Source of the DNA: Bacteroidota bacterium
GTDB taxonomy: Bacteria > Bacteroidota > Bacteroidia > B-17B0 > Aurantibacillaceae
Assembly: GCA_016702705.1 (NCBI GenBank)
Contig: JADJDM010000001.1
Span: forward strand, 496,001-560,000
Length of the DNA: 64,000 nt
Reading direction: 5' to 3'
The notes under the pieces are model-generated. The model saw only the letters and a list, made by a program, of their open reading frames with translations, was not told the DNA's origin and did not search any database. Made by a program: the position numbers and the translations under genes. Of this stretch, positions 26,859 to 36,138 are shown piece after piece (within the stretch, counting starts at the first letter, position 1; every line of letters starts with the position of its first letter).

Positions 26859-28748
26859 TTATTTTCTATATAAAATATAACTGATAGAGAAGTTTAATCT
26901 AGAAAAATCTTTTATGATTAAACCATCGCCTTTACCAAGCGATTTCTCATAATTAATTCCAAAAGAAAAACGGTCTATTTCAGCATCTAATCCAAATCTA
27001 AACGTGGTTATGTAATCATTGGTTGAATACTTGGATTTCCAAACAGAGAACTTGTTGTTTGCATTAAGTTTGGTGTTGTAGTCACTTTCAGTCTCATAAA
27101 CCTCAGTATTTGAAGCATATTCATAGTAGTATTCATACAAAGGTTTAAAATCAACATTTATGTCATCGGTAGTTACATACGTGTTTTCAGATTTTTCAGT
27201 AGTTAATTCGCTATTTGATATATAAACGTCATCAATTGTTCTACTTAAATCTAAGCTATTACTGTTTTTATCCGTTGTTCGTCCAATTAGTTCTTTTGAG
27301 AAATAATTAAATGAAAGGCCAGCAGAAGCTTTAAGTTTAATAAAGTCATCTTCTATAATAGTGTAATTAATAGCTTGATCAATATTTATAATTCCGTATT
27401 GACTTCTGTATGCTCCTGAAAAAACCCTGCATTTGTTATAGTCGGGTGTATACGTTTCGTAATAATCTCCGTTCGAATAATTTTGAGAAGTGTAGATATA
27501 GCTTTCATCTGATTCACGGGTTTTCATATCCACTGTTAAGCGTTGCCATCCTAAACTCGATTCCCATTCAAATTTCTTAAAAAATGTAAGTTTATAAAAG
27601 CCTTCAAATTTTGGACTAAAGTCAACTAATGAGATACCACGGAAAGAGATGGATTGAATGTATGCTCTGGATGTAACCGAATCTTTAGTATAGTTTTCGC
27701 CTTGGAAAGCGTAATTAGCATTTACAAAAGTGAGTGGTTTTTTAGCATAGTCATAATCATTTACTTTACTCGCTCCAACTTTTTGCATTCTAATTCCAAA
27801 TTGATGGCGGTTCTTTTTTAACTCAAGTTTATCAATGCTTAACACATCTGTGTTAGTGTTTAATTGTTTTTTAGCAGATAAATTTTTTGTTAGTAAATCA
27901 GCAGAGATAAAAAAGGAGAAGGAACTTAAGTTTTCATAAGGAGTTTTCCCTGTTTTTTGATATACATTTTTTTTAGAATCATTTAGAATAGTGTATTCGC
28001 CATTAAAATTGTAATCCCAAGAAAATCCTGCACGGAAACGATAGGTTTCAACACCTCCTCCAAAACGAAATTGATAAGAGTTTTTAGCGAACTTAACAAC
28101 ACCATCGCTTAAATATTGTTTGTTTAACAGCCATTTACTTCTAACATCAATCTCATCATAGCTGTATTGTTTGCTTTTCGAGCGATACCCAAGTCCTGCA
28201 AAAACATAAGGTCTAATTAATTTATGAGGAGAAAAAGAATAACTGATGTTTGTTCCTAATGTGGTTAGCTTAAATTTTTCGATGTATTCTACTTCTGATT
28301 CTTCATTGTTTTTATTTGTAGTTAAGTAACTAGTATATTGTGTACTATCTCCATATCCTCCTTGCACAAACTCATCTTGTGTTAGATAATATCCTGATGT
28401 TGTAAAAAAACGTTCGTTATAATTACTTGTTCCATCAAGTGTAATGTTATACTTGCTAGTAGAAAAATTTATATCAACAGTAAAACGTTTTTTAAATTTG
28501 TATCTTAGGTATAATGGTAATTCAAAATTATTCGAAACCTTGAATCTATTAAAATTAACCCCAAGCGTATCGTTTGTTCTATCCATTACGTGAAAATAGG
28601 CGTTGTTATAATTCGCATCACTTAAATAGCTCTGTGTGCCACTTAGCTTATTATTTCGTTGCATAAACTCAATCCCAAAATTTAAGGATTGTGAGTTTGC
28701 AATAAGAACAGAAATAGAAAGGATAGTAAGTAGTAAATATTTCTTCAT
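26859..28748 (-). CDS. Outer-membrane beta-barrel protein, partner gene of the WD40-caspase
   Basis: A 629-residue protein with a signal peptide (MKKYLLLTILSISVLIANSQ). Many alternating aromatic strands (LYLRYKFKKRFTVDINF, then YVFAGLGYRSKS, then FGLDAEIDRFSFGINY) end in FSISYILYRK, a classical C-terminal barrel strand with an aromatic residue near the end. No named family is recognised. It lies 2 bp downstream of the WD40-caspase gene, so the two are surely one transcript. That suggests a shared envelope function. Confidence 0.75.
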   Translation of the reverse strand: MKKYLLLTILSISVLIANSQSLNFGIEFMQRNNKLSGTQSYLSDANYNNAYFHVMDRTNDTLGVNFNRFKVSNNFELPLYLRYKFKKRFTVDINFSTSKYNITLDGTSNYNERFFTTSGYYLTQDEFVQGGYGDSTQYTSYLTTNKNNEESEVEYIEKFKLTTLGTNISYSFSPHKLIRPYVFAGLGYRSKSKQYSYDEIDVRSKWLLNKQYLSDGVVKFAKNSYQFRFGGGVETYRFRAGFSWDYNFNGEYTILNDSKKNVYQKTGKTPYENLSSFSFFISADLLTKNLSAKKQLNTNTDVLSIDKLELKKNRHQFGIRMQKVGASKVNDYDYAKKPLTFVNANYAFQGENYTKDSVTSRAYIQSISFRGISLVDFSPKFEGFYKLTFFKKFEWESSLGWQRLTVDMKTRESDESYIYTSQNYSNGDYYETYTPDYNKCRVFSGAYRSQYGIINIDQAINYTIIEDDFIKLKASAGLSFNYFSKELIGRTTDKNSNSLDLSRTIDDVYISNSELTTEKSENTYVTTDDINVDFKPLYEYYYEYASNTEVYETESDYNTKLNANNKFSVWKSKYSTNDYITTFRFGLDAEIDRFSFGINYEKSLGKGDGLIIKDFSRLNFSISYILYRK

Positions 28749-28750
28749 AA

Positions 28751-31726
28751 TTATTTTATTTGATAATCAAAAATTAAATTCTCGTTTCTAGATGTTGGAG
28801 TTTGTTTTCCTTTAGTAAGGGTTTGAACTTCATTTAGTAAGTATTCTTGCAACTCGGATAACATTATTTTTTTGTCTTTGTTTAGGTCACAAGCATTGTT
28901 TTTTATTCCATTAAGTAAGGCATAAGTAAACACACCGTTGTTCCATTGTGCGCCTTCCATTGCGTATTCTGTTCCTCCAGCACTCGAAATCATACTTGCC
29001 CCGTTGCTTAATCCTACATCAGCAAAGGTGTTTTTAGATAGTTCAAAGGTGTTAACCATTTCTTGGTTTTCGATATTTTCACCAGCCGATCTAAACACAA
29101 CTCCGTTGTCAGATTTTACTTCCTGAGTTTTTTTAACTTCGTCTTTATCAATCTCACCCGAGTGACAAGCGTCTAAAAACATAATTTTTTTTCTACTCTT
29201 AGTTTTATCCAAAATATCTTGAAACACATCATAAGGAATTCCATTTACTGCTGGGTTAGCAAAGTCGATATCATAAGTAGCAAAATAATAATCTAGTTCT
29301 TTATCTAAGACGCCATGCCCCGCTGCAAAAATAATTACCATGTCGTTTTCGCTTGCTTGTGCAACAAAGCTTTCGAGGGCCTTAACGTTGTTTAAAGTTA
29401 CGTCAGCATTAACAAGTGTTTTGGTTTTGATTGAATTAAACGTTTTTAATTTAGAAAGACTTGTTACAATATCGTTTGCATCCTTAGCTGCATATTTTAA
29501 GTTGAAGTTTTTTTGTTGGTATTCTGAAGCACCAATAGTTATTAAATATAAATCAGGTTTTTTTGTTTCTACTTCAGATGTTATTACAAAGGTTTCTTTT
29601 AAGGAGTTGGTTCCCTTGCTATTTGTGCAATGTACCTGAATGTAATTGTTACCCGAAGGAAGTGTTAATTGAACATCACCGCTAAATTCTTTACCCGGTA
29701 TTGGCTTTCCATATCTTGAATAAAGTGGAACGCCATTTACAAGTACATGCAAATTTTCAAGCTTCAATTTTTTCTCAGTACATGAAACTTTGAAAGAAAA
29801 GCCTCCTGTTGTTGTTATTAGATTTTCGGGAAGTGTAACTTTTAGCTCAGGAAGCTCTTCTACCGCATTTAAATCTTTTTCGCTAATACCTAGTTTTTTT
29901 AATCGTTTTGCATAGGCTTTTTCATAATTTGTCAATACGACTTTATTAATGTAAGGCAATTTTGCAATTGCTTTGTCTGGTCTATTGTATTTTAAATCGA
30001 ATTGATCAAAAGCATAAATACGATTGTTATATCTAAAAGATATATCATCCAAGGCGCCTTTTGAAGCAAAATAATAATTGTCTTTGTTTATATAAATGAA
30101 GTTGCTTTTACCAAAAGCTCCATACGAACATAATTGTTCGCCTGTTTTAATATCATAAAATTTAATAAGCCCATCCCAACTACTGCTGGCAAAAAATCCA
30201 TATTTTTCATTTATAGCAAGGGATGAAACATAATCTGCATGGGAGCTTTCAATTTTATTTTGTGGTTGAGAAGCATTTTCGATTAGTAGAAGTTTACCTT
30301 TTGAGGTAATGGTTGTATTTTGACTTTTACTACTTAACAATTCATTATTAAGCGCATCTGTTATAGATGGAATTTTACCTTTTTTTAAGTTGCTGATGTA
30401 TTTTTCAAATCTTTCTGTTTTTAAAGGGTTTTTGTTGACTGTAAAAACACCTGTTTTAAGGCTCCACAAACCAGTATACTCCTCCAATTCATCAAAAACC
30501 CCATCATAAAATCCTGAACGATGTGCAAGCACAAAGTGCACGGTTGCTGAGTCGTTGCTAATGGAACTAAAATCGTAAATAAAATATGACCAACCCGTTT
30601 TCTTTTTAAAAGTACCTAAAGTAAGCTGTGCACTTTTAGAAGCATTAGTTTTAATATTTGAAACGCGAAATGCACCATCGTTATAACCAATTAAAATATT
30701 TTCGCAGTTAGGAGTAAACTTAACAACGTTAATTTGTTTTACAGAACCCTCTAATACTTTAATTGGTTTAAAGTTACTTGTATTCCAAAGAATAATTTTT
30801 TTATCATTTCCCGAGCTTGCCAATATGCTGCCATCTGAGTTTAACGCAAGCACATTTACTTTTTCTGTATGGTCGATAAGTGAAATTTGTTTTACCCAAT
30901 TCCTTTTTTGGTAGGCATCTATTGCACCTTTGTTATTGCAGGTATAAACAATGTTATTATTAATTTTAATATCATTAAATGTGTTTGTTGGAAAATCACT
31001 TGTGGTTCCAAACTTTGTTTCTTTTTTTGGATCGTATCCAAGTGCTTTGCCATCATTTGTGGTGTAGTAAATAGTACCTTCACTATCAAAATTTGCAGAG
31101 ATAGCGGAGTTACGAAGCTTCCTTAATTGGGTAAGTTTGTTTGTGTTTGCATCGAAGTTAAAAAGATAACAAAACGTTTCATCCTTACCTCCAGTAAAAA
31201 TTTCGGTTCCACTTGCATCAAATTTAACCACGTTAAATCCTGTTGAAGAACTTACATCAAAATTGGAGACTTTAGAGCTAACTAAATCAATTACGCTTAA
31301 ATTTAATGAACCAACTAATAATTTGCCTGCTTTTTGAGAAACATCTATTGAATATATATAAGATGGAAATTGTGTGCGGTTTAACAATTTACCTGAATGT
31401 ACATTCCAATAACAAATACTACTATCCGAATTAGATGTAATAACAATTGAGTCTTGATAAAAGACTAATCCAGATGTACTATTGCTTGTAACAACAAATG
31501 AATTGTACTGATTCCCGCTAGCAATATCCCATATTACAACTTTATTGTCGCTACCCGAACTAGCAAGTAATTTTCCGTTTGGACTAAAAGCTAATTTATT
31601 GATGTTTCCCGAGTGCCCTGTTTGAACAGATAGTTCAGCTTTTTGAGAGTAAGCCAAATGCACAGCAAACAAAAATAATAATTGCAATAAGTATTTGCCC
31701 GATAAAAGAGTTTGTTTGTTTTTCAT
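28751..31726 (-). CDS. Secreted WD40-repeat protein with C-terminal caspase-like (C14) protease domain
   Basis: A 991-residue protein. A signal peptide (about 1-27, ending AYSQ) leads into WD40-type propeller blades over roughly 30-600 (NKLAFSPNGKLLASSGSD, then KVVIWDIASG, and SSWDGLIKFYDIKTG near 580). A beta-domain linker follows (GVPLYSRYGKPIPG). The caspase fold spans ~730-985, with catalytic His804 (IIFAAGHGV) and Cys854 (IMFLDACHSGE). Both residues are present, so it should be active. Bacterial WD40-caspase fusions are known, but most are discussed as cytoplasmic signalling proteins. It is the first gene of a two-gene unit with an outer-membrane barrel. Substrate and trigger are unknown. 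Confidence 0.88.
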   Translation of the reverse strand: MKNKQTLLSGKYLLQLLFLFAVHLAYSQKAELSVQTGHSGNINKLAFSPNGKLLASSGSDNKVVIWDIASGNQYNSFVVTSNSTSGLVFYQDSIVITSNSDSSICYWNVHSGKLLNRTQFPSYIYSIDVSQKAGKLLVGSLNLSVIDLVSSKVSNFDVSSSTGFNVVKFDASGTEIFTGGKDETFCYLFNFDANTNKLTQLRKLRNSAISANFDSEGTIYYTTNDGKALGYDPKKETKFGTTSDFPTNTFNDIKINNNIVYTCNNKGAIDAYQKRNWVKQISLIDHTEKVNVLALNSDGSILASSGNDKKIILWNTSNFKPIKVLEGSVKQINVVKFTPNCENILIGYNDGAFRVSNIKTNASKSAQLTLGTFKKKTGWSYFIYDFSSISNDSATVHFVLAHRSGFYDGVFDELEEYTGLWSLKTGVFTVNKNPLKTERFEKYISNLKKGKIPSITDALNNELLSSKSQNTTITSKGKLLLIENASQPQNKIESSHADYVSSLAINEKYGFFASSSWDGLIKFYDIKTGEQLCSYGAFGKSNFIYINKDNYYFASKGALDDISFRYNNRIYAFDQFDLKYNRPDKAIAKLPYINKVVLTNYEKAYAKRLKKLGISEKDLNAVEELPELKVTLPENLITTTGGFSFKVSCTEKKLKLENLHVLVNGVPLYSRYGKPIPGKEFSGDVQLTLPSGNNYIQVHCTNSKGTNSLKETFVITSEVETKKPDLYLITIGASEYQQKNFNLKYAAKDANDIVTSLSKLKTFNSIKTKTLVNADVTLNNVKALESFVAQASENDMVIIFAAGHGVLDKELDYYFATYDIDFANPAVNGIPYDVFQDILDKTKSRKKIMFLDACHSGEIDKDEVKKTQEVKSDNGVVFRSAGENIENQEMVNTFELSKNTFADVGLSNGASMISSAGGTEYAMEGAQWNNGVFTYALLNGIKNNACDLNKDKKIMLSELQEYLLNEVQTLTKGKQTPTSRNENLIFDYQIK

Positions 31727-31837
31727 TTCTAATACAAAAATATTAAAAATGTTAAACGTTCGACAGAAAGTACAAATTTATCTATCAAATAATTAAAAGT
31801 AGGGTTCTATGTTAAATGATGCCAATAATTATCATGA

Positions 31838-33025
31838 CTATTCTTTTATAAATTTTACAACTCTTTGTCCACTTTTTGAGCTTAATCGAATAAAATAAAC
31901 ACCTTGATTCATGTTAGAAACATCAATTGTTTCATTGTTTGATAAATCGATTTTATTTAAAATCTCTTTTCCTAACACGTCAATAATTGTGTAAGATGTA
32001 GCCTCAGATATATTCCCAACATGAACTGCAGTTTTTGCAGGGTTTGGATATAATACAATGTTATTTAATAATGTGTTTGATTTAATTCCTACTGATGAAC
32101 AGGTAATAGGGTTATTTTGTCGATAGCTAATACGCGGACTTAGTGAAAGAGAATCTTGAAAATCATCTGCAGCTGGGCAATTGTTTTTTAAGAATTTGCG
32201 CAACCATAAATTAGTTAAATCCATTGTTACATCTTGTTGTTGGGGTCTAGTTATTGTTGGGTTAGGCGAGCATGTTCCTTCTCCAAAAGAACAGTTGAAA
32301 TTACTGTTTGCAAAATAACAATGTCCACCACCTAAAATGGTAATCTCTGTTTTATAGTTAGATAGTAAAGAATCATACATATCGTTTTGATGATCAATAG
32401 GAGGGGCAACACAATCGTTTTGGCCTGCAATAACTAAATTAGGAATTGTAATTTGTTGCGAGGCTGTTACAGAAGACGGATTAGTGTTTGCTGCGGCAAA
32501 TGTTACCATAGTTGTAACAGATGAATTATAATTAGCTGCTAAAAAGGAAGAACCGCCTCCCATTGAATGGCCCATGATTGCAGATGTTGTTCCAACTTTT
32601 CCAAAGAATAAGGAACTTGCGTTTGTGTTTAAATCTTGAACTTTTGTAACAACTAAAGCTAAGTCTTTACCAAAATTATCATGAGATGGAGATAAGCCTC
32701 CTTCTGTTCTTGGAAGCGCAACAATGTATCCTTCATTAACTAACGATTCCCAAACAGGCGTGTAAGCATCCCACGACATTGAAAAACCATGTCCAAATGA
32801 AATTACTGGTAAATTAGTTCCAACAACAGGAACATCATTCCCTGCCGAAGCAGCTGGGTAATATATTTCAGTTTGTATTTGGCGGCCAGCACCGCCTCCC
32901 GAACCAAAGCCTCCAGTACGTGTAGCGTCGTTAAATGTTATGGTTGTATGACCAACGGGCGTTTGACCAAAGCCAACAAGAACAATAAATAAAAATAGTA
33001 GTGTTGTAAATTTTTTGTTAAGCAT
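31838..33025 (-). CDS. Secreted alpha/beta hydrolase (chlorophyllase/cutinase-like) with T9SS sorting domain
   Basis: A 395-residue precursor: signal peptide (1-20, ending GFGQ), an alpha/beta-hydrolase domain (about 22-290) and a T9SS type A domain. The nucleophile elbow is GHSMGGG, the oxyanion region is ISFGHGFSMSW, an acid is in IAGQNDCVAPP, and the catalytic His is in GGGHCYF. The GHSMGGG elbow is shared by chlorophyllases, PAF-acetylhydrolases and polyester-degrading cutinases. The C-terminus has VLYPNPAKTAVHV then GVYFIRLSSKSGQRVVKFIKE, typical of T9SS cargo. The substrate is unknown. Confidence 0.85.
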   Translation of the reverse strand: MLNKKFTTLLFLFIVLVGFGQTPVGHTTITFNDATRTGGFGSGGGAGRQIQTEIYYPAASAGNDVPVVGTNLPVISFGHGFSMSWDAYTPVWESLVNEGYIVALPRTEGGLSPSHDNFGKDLALVVTKVQDLNTNASSLFFGKVGTTSAIMGHSMGGGSSFLAANYNSSVTTMVTFAAANTNPSSVTASQQITIPNLVIAGQNDCVAPPIDHQNDMYDSLLSNYKTEITILGGGHCYFANSNFNCSFGEGTCSPNPTITRPQQQDVTMDLTNLWLRKFLKNNCPAADDFQDSLSLSPRISYRQNNPITCSSVGIKSNTLLNNIVLYPNPAKTAVHVGNISEATSYTIIDVLGKEILNKIDLSNNETIDVSNMNQGVYFIRLSSKSGQRVVKFIKE

Positions 33026-33105
33026 GTGTTTCGGTTTTAGGTTTTAGCAAACATATAGCAGAATGCTTCCCAAAAAAAGTACACAGATTTTAAAAAATAA
33101 GATAT

Positions 33106-34545
33106 TTACCAGCGCCCGCTACTACCGCCGCCGCCAGTTCGTCCGCCACCACCACCACTGTAACCCGAGTAAGAAGAACTTGATGAAGAAGATGAGGACG
33201 ACGAACTTCGATAGGAAGAACTACCAGAGGAAGAGTAGGTGCTGCCACTAGAGCCTCCTCCACTGTTTTTATTAAACTCTTTAATGTGCCCCATTACACC
33301 CAATTTTTTGGCTGCTGCAATATATTTTAAATAGTCGCCTTTCTTTTTCAAAATTTTTATGAGTTTGTAAAGGATGCGTATTTGTAAAAGCATTCCAATT
33401 ATTGGAACAATACTATTTAAAATTGTCCAACCAATAAATGCCATTTTAGATTCCTTATCTTCTTTATAAAGAAAAAGTAGAATGAACAAATTAGATAGCG
33501 TAGCGATGATAGTAGTGTATATGAGTAAAAGTAAAAGAATCGACATTATTATTGGCCTAGTCATTAAGTAATACTCATCAAAAAACGGAATACCTAAATA
33601 ATATATTATTGGATGAAATGAAATAAATTGATTACGTTCCATATCAACATTTATAATATAATTTATGCCAGCAAAAATATAGCGATTGCTTTTACTAATG
33701 ATATGCTCTTTTAAATAACCGCTATCTTTTAAATCAAATGCATTTCCTAATAAAGGAAGATTTAGAAAAGGTAAAAGTTCATCGTCCATTTTTATTGCGT
33801 AGCAATGGTCTATTACAGAGTAAGCAAAAAGAATTTTAAGTTTTTTTTCGGGGTAGGTATTTTTAATTTCGTTCCACTGATTCTCAATCTCTGAGTTAAG
33901 TGCCTCTGCCGATCCAGTTGATTGTATATGATAAAATTTATAAATTGTTTCGTAATCTACCCCAAACCTGGTTTCGTTTTCCATAGTAAATAATTGGTTT
34001 TTTTCTTCTTCGCTTAAAATGTTGTTTGGATCACTAATTTGTAATCTAAATGCAGTTTTATAAGCTTTTGCTTCTGCCCCGTTTAATTGGTCTATTATTG
34101 CAAGTGCAAGTCCAGAAATTCCCGCATCAAAATTACCTTCTTTTAAATTTGGAATTAGAATATCATTTTGAAAATTATTTATTTTTAAATCAGGGAGTAA
34201 TCCTTCTAAACCATAACCAACAGCAATTCTAAAGGCTCTATCCTTAACAAAAACAGCAAACAAAATTCCGTTGTTTTTATCTTTATCGCCAAGTTCCCAC
34301 GAATTAAATAGTTTGTTTACGTATTCTTCTAAATTTTCTCCGTACAAACTATCATCAACATAAACTAAAAAGTGCGCTCCTGTTTCTTGTTGTAGCTGTT
34401 GTAATTTAATGTTTAATGAATCGATAGTGGCTTTTTGTAATACACCAACTCTATCGGTACAATGGGAGCCAGGAGTTTCGGGTACAAATTTAGCATAGCC
34501 TAAAGCGCTTGTGAATAAAAGGAGAATTAATAAGAACTGTTTCAT
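33106..34545 (-). CDS. TPM-domain membrane protein with Ser/Gly-rich tail
   Basis: A 479-residue protein: signal peptide, TPM (thylakoid-psb27-MOLO1) fold with VGVLQKATIDSLN, then LFNSWELGDKDKNNGILFA and VGYGLEGLLPD. Two or more transmembrane helices lie near 325-415, and a Ser/Gly-rich C-terminus ends in GGGGRTGGGGSSGRW. TPM proteins are often called phosphatases or repair factors, but the bacterial function is unsettled. The long central insertion (about 170-320) is unusual for the family. It diverges from a SpoIIE phosphatase gene. Confidence 0.85.
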   Translation of the reverse strand: MKQFLLILLLFTSALGYAKFVPETPGSHCTDRVGVLQKATIDSLNIKLQQLQQETGAHFLVYVDDSLYGENLEEYVNKLFNSWELGDKDKNNGILFAVFVKDRAFRIAVGYGLEGLLPDLKINNFQNDILIPNLKEGNFDAGISGLALAIIDQLNGAEAKAYKTAFRLQISDPNNILSEEEKNQLFTMENETRFGVDYETIYKFYHIQSTGSAEALNSEIENQWNEIKNTYPEKKLKILFAYSVIDHCYAIKMDDELLPFLNLPLLGNAFDLKDSGYLKEHIISKSNRYIFAGINYIINVDMERNQFISFHPIIYYLGIPFFDEYYLMTRPIIMSILLLLLIYTTIIATLSNLFILLFLYKEDKESKMAFIGWTILNSIVPIIGMLLQIRILYKLIKILKKKGDYLKYIAAAKKLGVMGHIKEFNKNSGGGSSGSTYSSSGSSSYRSSSSSSSSSSSSYSGYSGGGGGRTGGGGSSGRW

Positions 34546-34599
34546 GAAAAGAATTTATGATTGTACATAATAAGTAAAAGTAGTAAATTAGTGAAAATT

Positions 34600-35631
34600 A
34601 TGAAAGCAAAACTTATAGTATTAATTTGTGTAATGTCTTTTTCATTGTCGCTGCAAGCAGATGAACATTTTAAAAAGCATATTGGATTTTCGGAAACTTT
34701 TTTTGGGAGCGAAGAAGATTATCAGGTTTGTTATCCAAAAGATCACAAAAACTTTTTCTACTCCATTATTGGATTCGCCTTGTTATCAACTACATTGGGC
34801 TTTTTTATTATTCGTATTAAAACAAAGTCCAATAAATTATTAAAGGAAAAAAACGCAATTATCGAAGAAAAAAACCACGATATGGTTTCGAGTATTACCT
34901 ATGCAAGACGAATTCAAAATTCTATTTTGCCATCTAAAAACTTATTGAATGAATTAAGTAACAATTTATTTGTGTTTTATAAACCAAAGGATATTGTAAG
35001 TGGTGATTTTTATTGGGCGCATAAAGATGGAGAAAATTTATATATGGCAGTTGTAGATTGCACGGGTCATGGTGTTCCTGGCGCTTTTTTATCATTAGTG
35101 GGAAAATATTCGTTAGATAAGGCTGTTAAAGAAGACCATCGAACAAACCCTTCGGAGATATTGGATAAAATGAATGAGTATGTTAAAGGAGCTCTGCAAC
35201 AAGAAGAGAATAAAGAGTTACGAGATGGAATGGAGGTTGCTTTTTGTAAATTAAATACCAAAACAGGTGAGTTGGAATATGCGGGTGCAAATTTAAGTTT
35301 GTTAGTCATAAGTAAAGGAGAAATAGAAGAAGTTAAATCTAGCAAATGCACAGTAGGTTCGGTTCAGGAGCATGTAATAGAAGCGCCAAAAACACATAAA
35401 ATACAATTAGAAAAAGGAGATAGTTTTTATGTTTTCTCTGATGGCTTTGCAGATCAAATGGGAGGGAAGCTTAATAAAAAATACAAATCAGTTAATTTGA
35501 AAAGTTTTATAAAGGCAACAGCAAAAGAAACACCGCAATCACATTGTATGTTGCTTAGTAAAGAGCTTGAGCAATGGCGAGGAAATTATGAGCAGGTGGA
35601 TGATGTGTGTGTTATGGGTTATAAATTATAA
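34600..35631 (+). CDS. Membrane-bound SpoIIE-type PP2C phosphatase (second copy)
   Basis: A 343-residue protein if started at ATG 34600; a longer frame begins with TTG at 34561. It has a signal or first helix (MKAKLIVLICVMSFSLSLQA), a short extracytoplasmic segment, one transmembrane helix (about residues 47-70), a coiled linker, and a SpoIIE phosphatase domain. Motifs closely match the phosphatase at 9120-11531: SGDFYWA, VDCTGHGVPGAF, FSDGFADQMGG and QVDDVCVMG. Unlike that protein it lacks TPR repeats. The partner is not encoded nearby. Confidence 0.86.
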   Translation: MKAKLIVLICVMSFSLSLQADEHFKKHIGFSETFFGSEEDYQVCYPKDHKNFFYSIIGFALLSTTLGFFIIRIKTKSNKLLKEKNAIIEEKNHDMVSSITYARRIQNSILPSKNLLNELSNNLFVFYKPKDIVSGDFYWAHKDGENLYMAVVDCTGHGVPGAFLSLVGKYSLDKAVKEDHRTNPSEILDKMNEYVKGALQQEENKELRDGMEVAFCKLNTKTGELEYAGANLSLLVISKGEIEEVKSSKCTVGSVQEHVIEAPKTHKIQLEKGDSFYVFSDGFADQMGGKLNKKYKSVNLKSFIKATAKETPQSHCMLLSKELEQWRGNYEQVDDVCVMGYKL

Positions 35632-36135
35632 AGCCAACCACATTACTAGGTTAGGGCTCTCTATATTCCCAACTTTAAATATAATTTCCCCAATAGTTTT
35701 AAAACCCAGCTTTTCGTAAAAATTTATTGCACGCTCGTTACCAATCCAAACAGTTAGCCACATGCCTGATTGATTATTTTGTATGCAGAGTTCTTTATTG
35801 AAATTAAAAAGTTTTAATCCTAATTTTTTCCCATGAAACTTTTGTAAGAAGTAAATACGTTCAAGTTTACAGGCATCAGTGGTATCAGGTAATTGAGGAG
35901 GAGGAGTGTTGTAAATTATTTTGCTATAACCAGCTAAGTCATTTTCATGAAAAAGTAAATGAAAGATGTTGACAGGGTTATTTAATTCTTTTGAAATTGC
36001 TTCTTTGCTAAGGCTTTCATTTAGGTAATTTTCCAATTCTTCTTTAGGAGCGCTTGTTTCATGTGCTTCAAAAAAAGTTTGTTTCCCAATTATAGAAATA
36101 ATTTCAGCGTAAGTTATTTCAGCTTTTGTAATCAA
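35626..36135 (-). CDS. GNAT-family N-acetyltransferase
   Basis: A 169-residue acetyltransferase that transfers acetyl from acetyl-CoA to an amine. The acetyl-CoA loop is visible as FLQKFHGKKLGLKLF (the Q/R-x-x-G-x-G/A pattern in degenerate form). The C-terminal WLTVWIGNERAINFYEKLGFK is the standard beta5-alpha4 motif of GNAT enzymes. The substrate is unknown. It overlaps the convergent SpoIIE gene by 6 bp and lies 3 bp after the upstream OmpA-family gene, so it is probably the second gene of that transcript. Confidence 0.85.
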   Translation of the reverse strand: MITKAEITYAEIISIIGKQTFFEAHETSAPKEELENYLNESLSKEAISKELNNPVNIFHLLFHENDLAGYSKIIYNTPPPQLPDTTDACKLERIYFLQKFHGKKLGLKLFNFNKELCIQNNQSGMWLTVWIGNERAINFYEKLGFKTIGEIIFKVGNIESPNLVMWLAL

Positions 36136-36138
36136 TTT

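Noticed and set aside
28751..31726. Abortive-infection or gasdermin-type defence system around the caspase
   Set aside because: No gasdermin, nucleotide cyclase, TIR or other defence gene is adjacent, and the caspase has a secretion signal; the neighbour is an outer-membrane barrel.
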